DNA of 34,110 nt from Xenorhabdus griffiniae (GTDB lineage Bacteria > Pseudomonadota > Gammaproteobacteria > Enterobacterales > Enterobacteriaceae). A program made the position numbers and the translations under genes. A model generated the notes under the pieces. It was given only the letters and a program-made list of their open reading frames with translations, had not been told where the DNA came from and searched no databases. Of this stretch, positions 29,796 to 34,110 are shown piece after piece; position 1 is the stretch's first letter, and every line of letters starts with the position of its first letter. The stretch is from positions 1-34,110 of the forward strand of contig NZ_LDNM01000091.1 of NCBI RefSeq assembly GCF_001028135.1, given 5' to 3'.

Positions 29796-31241
29796 ATGAA
29801 AAACCCAAATTTAATAGCAAAACCTTTTGCTCAAAATGGACAAAAGGACGAAATACCCTCTGATTACAAATCAGATTTACCCAGCCAAAAAGCAACGTGG
29901 GACACAGGATTCCCGCAAATTACTATGATGCCCGTGACGGCTGGTGGATTGCCGCCAAGTGGCAGAGATTTTAACGGTATATTTAATCAGATATCCGATA
30001 ATATCGTTCATTTATCCAAGGGCGGAAAATATAAATTCTCACTAGAGTATGCCAATTCTATTGGCGGGTATTCCAGAGGGGCAATATTACAATCGGATGA
30101 TGAAACAAAAGAGTTTCAGAGTTTAATCAACAACAATAAAATTGATTTTAATACAGCGTCAGCGGATAAAATTAATTCAGCATGGAAACTGGTTAATACA
30201 AATCAAATTCTGGATGAACTGAATAAAAAATTCGATAAATCGGATGTGGTTCAATCTATAGGTGGTGGTACATTACAGGTAATGAGCCAGAAATCCACAA
30301 CCGATGCCCTAAATAATCGCCTCGAAAAATCCCAGAACGGGGCAGATATCCCCAACAAACCGGAGTTTGTGAAAAACCTCGGTTTATCGGGAACGGCAGA
30401 GCTGGCGAAAAATGCCCTGTCCAAATCTCAGAATGGGGCGGATATTCCTGATAAGACGCTGTTTGCGACGAATACTGGTGCGTTAATAGCCAATAATGCC
30501 ATTATTCATGGTGACGTCGGGAGTAATAACAATGTGCCAAATCATGATTACGACAATATACCGGTTAACCAAACATTTTTTGGATACAGCAATGGGAAAA
30601 ACAATGGGGGCGTTTCCGGGCCAGGGGTGCATTTTTCTGGATTGTACAACGCATACTGCGTCATGATACAGGCGGATCATCACAGTGGTGGTCGCAAATT
30701 GATATTTAGGACACGTAATGGTAATAATGGGATATGGAATCCGTGGTGGATGATTTGGCACACAGGTAACACCACCACAGATACGAACGGCTATCTGAAA
30801 AAAGCCAGCCCCATTATCCAAATCTACCCCGATGGCAAATTCATCACCAACAACGAATCAGAGGGCGCGACTGTCACTAAACTCGGCATTGGCCATTATC
30901 AGATATCCGGCGTATTGGGTTATAACGCTGACGGAGCATGGGGTGTCCACGGCGGTATCTCCTCCCCGAAGAACAACAACGGGCTGGAACTCATTTACAT
31001 TGATGACACAGTGAAAAAATGCGGCGGCATCATCATTCGTACTTTCCACCGTCAGCATACCCATTTACCCGAACGGTTCCAGAACAGGCGGATAAAAGAA
31101 ATCGTGGATGGTGAAAAAGTCTACTATGCCGATGCCGAACCCTGCGACATTCCCGAAGGTTGTCGCTTAGATGTCCGTGTCCAGATGCCGGAAGATTCGG
31201 TGTGGAATGTGGGGCAGGGGGAGGTGAATTCGGAGCCTTGA
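29796..31241 (+). CDS. Tail fibre protein
   Basis: A 481-aa receptor-binding fibre. The conserved N-terminus (MKNPNLIAKPFAQNGQKDEIP, GFPQITMMPVTAGGLPPSGRDFNGIFNQISD) is the baseplate-attachment part seen in many enteric phages. A shaft follows with tandem copies of KSQNGADIPNKPEFVKNLGL and KSQNGADIPDKTLFATNTG. The C-terminal part includes WHTGNTTTDTNGYLKKASPIIQIYPDGKF and ends in an intact domain (VQMPEDSVWNVGQGEV) rather than a tail-collar tip. AGGTG precedes ATG 29796. No fibre assembly (tfa) gene follows in the same direction. Confidence 0.85.
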   Translation: MKNPNLIAKPFAQNGQKDEIPSDYKSDLPSQKATWDTGFPQITMMPVTAGGLPPSGRDFNGIFNQISDNIVHLSKGGKYKFSLEYANSIGGYSRGAILQSDDETKEFQSLINNNKIDFNTASADKINSAWKLVNTNQILDELNKKFDKSDVVQSIGGGTLQVMSQKSTTDALNNRLEKSQNGADIPNKPEFVKNLGLSGTAELAKNALSKSQNGADIPDKTLFATNTGALIANNAIIHGDVGSNNNVPNHDYDNIPVNQTFFGYSNGKNNGGVSGPGVHFSGLYNAYCVMIQADHHSGGRKLIFRTRNGNNGIWNPWWMIWHTGNTTTDTNGYLKKASPIIQIYPDGKFITNNESEGATVTKLGIGHYQISGVLGYNADGAWGVHGGISSPKNNNGLELIYIDDTVKKCGGIIIRTFHRQHTHLPERFQNRRIKEIVDGEKVYYADAEPCDIPEGCRLDVRVQMPEDSVWNVGQGEVNSEP

Positions 31242-31245
31242 CGAT

Positions 31246-31269
31246 AGAAAAGCCCTCGCGGGGGAGGGC
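31246..31269 (-). terminator. Terminator between convergent fibre genes
   Basis: AGCCCTC (31250-31256) pairs with GAGGGCT (31263-31269). On the minus strand it is followed by TTTT, ending the tail-collar transcript; on the plus strand it lacks a T-run. Confidence 0.65.
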
Positions 31270-31278
31270 TGATAGCTA

Positions 31279-31779
31279 CTAAGCGGCTCTTACTATATAG
31301 TTGAATGCTATGTTGCGGGGGCGTGTTTCGTCACCGCCTGTATTGTTAGCAATTGAGTTTTCAGTAGCGCGTCCTATTACATCTCTGCCAATTGGGTAGC
31401 GGAGTTTATCTGGGAGGCCTTGGTATAAGGCTAGATAATTGCCACCGTTACCTTCCGCCAGTTGTATCTTTTTTGTTCTGTCAGCTTGCCACGATAAAAC
31501 TTGGCGATTCGAGTCTACTCCGCGCTCATCATCCCAACCACGAATAAATTCCCCCCTTAAATCAGGCAATCTGCCCGATGGATAGGCAAGGGCAAGTTTC
31601 GGATATCTTACTGTATCAAATACTTCACCATTACATTTAAGCCAACCGTCCGGTGGAATTTCTGACGGCCAAGGAATAGGAACTCCAACGGGTAAGGCAG
31701 TATAACCAAAGTCTTCATAGGATTGTTGTTTTGGTACTGTGTCTTTTAAATTTGATACGTCAGGTTTTTTATCTTGCAT
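31279..31779 (-). CDS. Tail-collar domain protein (accessory fibre tip)
   Basis: A 166-aa protein opposite in direction to the fibre gene. It has a phage tail collar domain: LPVGVPIPWPSEIPPDGWLKCNGEVFD, YPKLALAYPSGRLPDLRGEFIRGWDDERGVD, ending RPRNIAFNYIVRAA, the usual fibre C-terminus. GAGGG lies seven bases before its ATG, so it is an independent gene, not the inverted 3' end of another fibre. It lacks a shaft and baseplate attachment region. It may be a fibre tip domain preserved for exchange or an accessory adhesin; the sequence does not show which. Confidence 0.8.
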   Translation of the reverse strand: MQDKKPDVSNLKDTVPKQQSYEDFGYTALPVGVPIPWPSEIPPDGWLKCNGEVFDTVRYPKLALAYPSGRLPDLRGEFIRGWDDERGVDSNRQVLSWQADRTKKIQLAEGNGGNYLALYQGLPDKLRYPIGRDVIGRATENSIANNTGGDETRPRNIAFNYIVRAA

Positions 31780-31999
31780 AGCTATTCCCTCATTTAATCA
31801 ACAATACACATTGCTAAGTAACATGAAAGCGGGATGCTTCTCCGCCGGTGAACATCAATAAAATCGGTTCATCAATACTGGAGAGTACGGCTTGATTAAC
31901 TTTAATGGGTGAGATACACGTTTTGATGACAGGATGACATAAAATGACAGATGGTGAATTAATGAAATTTATCAAATGGCTGATAAAACTTAGCATACT

Positions 32000-32022
32000 A
32001 AAAGCGGGATTCCCCGTCTTTT
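32000..32022 (+). terminator. Terminator-like hairpin
   Basis: AAAAGCGGG pairs with CCCG(T)CTTTT around ATTC, with one bulged T. It could end a short transcript or be bidirectional. Confidence 0.4.
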
Positions 32023-32083
32023 AACCCCTTGATTTAATTGAATTATCGCTCAATGCAGGAAATAAGTAAAATCAACGAGTTAG

Positions 32084-32107
32084 CTAAAGGTGGGATATCT
32101 CACCTTT
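32084..32107. repeat. 24-bp inverted repeat
   Basis: TAAAGGTG and CACCTTTA flank GATATC, forming an almost perfect palindrome. Function unknown. Confidence 0.6.
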
Positions 32108-32182
32108 AAATCAGCACACTTCTGTTTCAAACGGAGGCGTGAATTAACTCTAGGGGTTACTTGAGGTTAAGGGGACCTATTG

Positions 32183-32233
32183 TCGAGGTCATTAGCTCAG
32201 TGACCTCGAAGAATACCGTGGTCCTCACTTTGG
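32183..32233. repeat. Hairpin plus left copy of a 14-bp repeat flanking the toxin cassette
   Basis: TCGAGGTCA (32183-32191) and TGACCTCGA (32201-32209) form a perfect 9-bp inverted repeat. Ten bases on, GGTCCTCACTTTGG (32220-32233) is an exact copy of 33630-33643. Both places also share TCGAGGTC and CCTCGAA. The toxin-antitoxin pair lies between them. Confidence 0.6.
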
Positions 32234-32291
32234 TTATAACTCTTTGATGATAGGTACCATTTAATGGTATTGAAGAAATGCAATATTAAAA

Positions 32292-32696
32292 TTAAACGCA
32301 ATATTTAGTGTAGAACTTTCTTATTTTCGGAGTTACGTGAGGAGAAATATTAAACCCGCTCAATATCCTATCAAACACATCATTACGGCAGGGTTCAGAT
32401 ACTCTTATGTCGCCAGCAATGACTTGACTTGTCACTGTGCCAACTCCCAGTACCTCAGCTTTCTTGTAAAGAATATAACTATCATGTTTCACAAAAGGAT
32501 GGTCGCCAACACTTAAAATGCAACTGTTGTCATATTCAATATCTGGGTAAATAGTAGTTAAGTTAACAGCAAGAAAACATTCTTTCGTAAGCTGGGGATA
32601 AAATACAGGATCGCTGCAAATAAAGAATAGATGCTCCTTTGCGCCTGTAAGTAGCATTATGGTTCCTTTCTTAACAGGCACAAAGTTAATTGTCAT
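32292..32696 (-). CDS. Toxin-like partner of Panacea protein
   Basis: A 134-aa protein downstream of and coupled to a Panacea antitoxin (ATGA overlap at 32693-32696). It reads INFVPVKKGTIMLLTGAKEHLFFICSDPVF, LAVNLTTIYPDIEYDNSCIL, SVGDHPFVKHDSYILYKKAEVL. The small beta-barrel-like pattern, with KKGTI at the start, a D/E-rich turn and GDHPFV, resembles PemK/Kid-type folds. I infer that it is the toxin of a PanAT-type type II system, possibly stabilising the prophage or excluding other phages. No active site is certain. Confidence 0.7.
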   Translation of the reverse strand: MTINFVPVKKGTIMLLTGAKEHLFFICSDPVFYPQLTKECFLAVNLTTIYPDIEYDNSCILSVGDHPFVKHDSYILYKKAEVLGVGTVTSQVIAGDIRVSEPCRNDVFDRILSGFNISPHVTPKIRKFYTKYCV

Positions 32697-33253
32697 ATCA
32701 GTCCGCTAACAACCCGATCTAGTTCGTTTTGTTCTCGCATCCTGTTTGCAAGTTGTGTCGCAGCCTCATTTGATTTTCCAAGGGCAAGGAAAACGTTTCT
32801 TGGGTCGATCGAGTATGAACCACCGTGAGGATCGATCCACTCAGGGCAATGCGAGTGTGTGTAGTCCCTTATCTGCCATTTTGTCATATGACCGTATTCT
32901 GAATAAGCGCCATTCAGAATAGCAAGCTCAGCATCTGTCAACTCGTCATATTCATCGCGCTCAACTGATGGTAGCTTTGTCACCAGTTCATAATTACTAG
33001 CGCCAGCAATCCACCTTCCCCAGCCCTCATCTGAACCTTGGCTAGAGCCATTCATTAAATCGAGTGAATATGAAAGCACCGGTCCGTGAGGCATAGACAC
33101 CATACGGTCACCGCTGATTGACTCCCCGTATTTCCTCATACACTCTCTGTCGGACAGATACATGAGCTTCATGAGTTTCAGGTATGCCATGCGCCCGCCA
33201 CCTTTCGACAGCAGGTACGCAGCCATTTGGGCTACTTTTATTTCGCAAAACAT
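32693..33253 (-). CDS. Panacea-domain (DUF4065, GepA/SocA-like) antitoxin
   Basis: A 186-aa protein with the DUF4065/Panacea features: VAQMAAYLLSKGGGRMAYLKLMKLMYLSDRECMRKYGESISGDRM, MPHGPVLSYSLDLMNGS, LTDAELAILNGAYSEYGHMTKWQIRDYTH. Panacea domains act as neutralising chaperones for many unrelated toxins, and the coupled downstream gene is the likely partner. GGAGG (complement of 33259-33263) is five bases before ATG 33253; an in-frame TTG at 33265 overlaps that site and is rejected. Transcription likely begins near a palindrome at 33271-33299. Confidence 0.85.
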   Translation of the reverse strand: MFCEIKVAQMAAYLLSKGGGRMAYLKLMKLMYLSDRECMRKYGESISGDRMVSMPHGPVLSYSLDLMNGSSQGSDEGWGRWIAGASNYELVTKLPSVERDEYDELTDAELAILNGAYSEYGHMTKWQIRDYTHSHCPEWIDPHGGSYSIDPRNVFLALGKSNEAATQLANRMREQNELDRVVSGLI

Positions 33254-33270
33254 AGAAACCTCCAATGAAT

Positions 33271-33308
33271 CCGTGTTATCAAATTGATAACTCTCACGGA
33301 GGAGTATA
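33271..33308 (-). promoter_or_regulatory. Promoter and palindromic operator of toxin-antitoxin pair
   Basis: GTTATCAA-A-TTGATAAC (33275-33291) is a perfect 8-1-8 palindrome, inside a wider pair CCGTG / CACGG (33271-33275, 33295-33299). A minus-strand -10 TATACT is at 33308-33303. The operator lies just downstream of the start region, as expected for autorepression. Confidence 0.7.
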
Positions 33309-33514
33309 TCTTAAGGTATAAATATTCTCTATTATTTCCGTCTTTTTTGAGATATTTCACAACCAATTTTCTTTACAAAATGCACATAATAAATTGATTT
33401 ATATATGAAAAACAAATGTGTTGCAAATGTCATTTTTTTGTGATTTTCAGGGTTTATTGACACAGCTCCCTAATCTATCCACCACCCCAGTATCATTTGC
33501 TCTGAGGTGGTGAG
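33309..33514. other. Upstream region of TA cassette and hairpin
   Basis: AT-rich, without a gene. It contains one strong hairpin: CACCACCCCAG (33480-33490) pairs with CTGAGGTGGTG (33502-33512) with one mismatch around an 11-nt loop. The arm's AGGTGGTGAG could be a ribosome site sequestered in the stem ahead of the GTG at 33515. Confidence 0.45.
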
Positions 33515-33682
33515 GTGCTCCCTGATTTCAAATTGGACAAGTTTTTGGATGATTATACATCGGCTGAAATTTTAGCTGATGGGTATGCGAAAAATTTCTC
33601 ACACCTCAGTAACCCTTTGATTCTTTCGAGGTCCTCACTTTGGGAACTGGAAATACTGGAATGTTTCCGGCGGTCAAAGTGA
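33515..33682 (+). CDS. Doubtful small ORF
   Basis: A 55-codon frame from GTG 33515: VLPDFKLDKFLDDYTSAEIL, then ADGYAKNFSHLSNPLILSRS and SLWELEILECFRRSK. A GAGG lies seven bases ahead, within a hairpin arm. Composition is protein-like and helical, but the last 20 codons coincide with the 18-bp inverted repeat at 33625-33692, so it may be only a chance frame or a remnant. Confidence 0.25.
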   Translation: MLPDFKLDKFLDDYTSAEILADGYAKNFSHLSNPLILSRSSLWELEILECFRRSK

Positions 33683-33692
33683 CGGCCTCGAA
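33625..33692. repeat. Long nested inverted repeat
   Basis: TTCGAGGTCCTCACTTTG (33625-33642) pairs with CAAAGTGACGGCCTCGAA (33675-33692) over 18 positions with one mismatch and one T-G pair. Inside, CTGGAAA (33647-33653) pairs with TTTCCGG (33664-33670). The left arm contains the 14-bp repeat also found at 32220-32233. Confidence 0.75.
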
Positions 33693-33726
33693 TAAATCAA
33701 TGGGTTACAATGATAGCTTGAAAAGT

Positions 33727-34096
33727 AAGCAGACGGCATATTTGCAGTCTGCTTGTAATTTGAGCGCCGATAATATCGGTGTGCAAACTGGTGACCATTT
33801 GTCCCGACGAATTTCGTCGATGCAAAATCCAATGTCCCATTATCAGACTTTGAGCGTAAATGATATTTACTCACAGAATTTGCAGGGCAGTAATACTGAC
33901 TCACAGAATTTGTACACCTCATTAAGGGTTGCACAAACTTTCCGCGTATCATTTAGCGACGCGGTTAATTTGCGGTCATCATTGAGTGGAGCACAAAAAG
34001 AAAAGGATAGCACGGCGAATGCTACCCTTTGGGATCACGCATATTTGAGTCATGAGATAAATCAGTCAGTTAACTTGCCCTCTTTAAGAGGGTCAG
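33727..34096. repeat. Array of short palindromic units, about 30 nt each
   Basis: At least ten hairpins follow one another. First is AAGCAGAC/GTCTGCTT (33727-33754). Units framed by TTTG...CAAA or CAGA, 29 nt across, lie at 33759, 33798, 33849, 33879, 33909 and 33969, with a variant (TTTC) at 33939. From 33849 to 33998 they are in strict 30-nt tandem. Cores include CCGAT-AAT-ATCGG, CGACGAA-T-TTCGTCG, GTAAAT-GAT-ATTTAC, CAGT-AAT-ACTG and CCGCGT/ACGCGG. Two further hairpins are AAGGATAGCA/TGCTACCCTT (33 kb end, about 34003-34029) and CCCTCTT-T-AAGAGGG (34078-34092). Arms differ in sequence but keep pairing. ACTCACAGAATTTG occurs twice. A frame of 153 codons spans it but is probably incidental. 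Function unknown. Confidence 0.7.
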
Positions 34097-34110
34097 TTTG
34101 AGCACCGAAA

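Larger units (their letters stand above)
31780..32291. other. Gene-poor stretch between collar gene and toxin
   Basis: No reliable gene in these 512 bp. Contents: a 26-codon ORF at 31944-32024 with AGGA ahead (MTDGELMKFIKWLIKLSILK...), doubtful; a minus-strand frame at 31814-31996 ending VNQAVLSSIDEPILLMFTGG..., perhaps a gene remnant; a direct repeat AAAGCGGGAT (31826, 32001); a terminator-like hairpin at 32000-32022; and three strong inverted repeats listed separately or in findings (32084-32107, 32183-32209, 32255-32269). The stretch looks like a recombination scar. Confidence 0.5.

Noticed and set aside
29796..31779. Mu-type invertible fibre segment
   Set aside because: The convergent collar gene has its own start and ribosome site, shares no 3' segment with the fibre gene, and no invertase or paired crossover sites were seen.
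31814..31996. Minus-strand frame ending VNQAVLSSIDEPILLMFTGG
   Set aside because: The C-terminal part looks like a real protein end, but there is no credible start or full domain; kept only as a possible remnant in the intergenic entry.
33727..34096. CRISPR array
   Set aside because: Units are about 30 nt, but there is no constant repeat alternating with variable spacers; only TTTG/CARA borders recur and the interior is palindromic.
33640..34101. 153-codon frame starting with TTG across the hairpin array
   Set aside because: Ser/Asn/Gln-rich with decapeptide-like periodicity that follows from the 30-nt units; no ribosome site, start lies inside a hairpin, and the pattern is better explained by palindromes. 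Not fully excluded.

Overview
The window is a near-complete virion-assembly module of a temperate contractile-tailed (myovirus-type) phage or prophage. It belongs to the group recognisable by a DUF1073 portal, DUF2213 protease/scaffold, DUF2184 capsid, DUF3383 sheath and DUF3277 tube. Moderate-to-low GC, KilA-N/Rha/BRO/Icd-type regulators and the tail-fibre style suggest a prophage of an enteric gammaproteobacterium, perhaps a Morganellaceae host such as Photorhabdus, Xenorhabdus or Providencia. The host is inference. No tRNA, rRNA, insertion sequence, integrase or CRISPR array was found.

Layout: 104-7515 carries packaging and head genes (terminase small and large subunits, portal, Mu gpF-like protein, protease/scaffold, cement, major capsid). 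7584-12228 carries connector and tail genes (DUF4054 adaptor, neck proteins, tail terminator, sheath, tube and the tail assembly chaperone). The chaperone has an unannotated second half reached by a -1 frameshift on a T TTT TTA heptamer. 12229-13577 is a small cargo patch. 13601-16108 is the tape measure with a muramidase-like domain. 16109-25000 is a roughly 9 kb accessory island inserted between tape measure and baseplate genes. 25010-31241 encodes the baseplate (Dit-like protein, plug, hub, spike, gp25-like wedge, gpJ-like, DUF2612) and the tail fibre. 31279-31779 is a convergent tail-collar gene. 32292-33253 is a Panacea-type toxin-antitoxin pair. 33480-34096 is an unusual run of hairpins.

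The island resembles the immI regions of phages P22 and P1, but multiplied. Block 1 has an S24 repressor divergent from an Arc-like protein, then a structured leader, a Rha-ANT antirepressor and a BRO-type antirepressor. Block 2 has a Mnt-like repressor divergent from a second Arc-like protein, then a structured leader and a KilA-N/ANT antirepressor. Block 3 has a structured leader, an Icd-like ORF and an overlapping BRO-N antirepressor. The three leaders keep the same stem-loop while their bases covary, and three antirepressor stops are followed by a shared GCCAAGGAYGGC-type motif. I infer swappable cassettes under C4-like antisense RNA control.

The island also carries secreted, lipoprotein and membrane morons. 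A copy of the last codons of the tape measure gene lies 4.15 kb downstream of the original. A promoter plus signal-peptide start is repeated three times, once as a 13-codon stub. The two most unusual structures are the covarying antirepressor leaders and the right-end array of about 30-nt palindromic units with TTTG...CARA borders. Family names come from recognition by eye; no database search was made.
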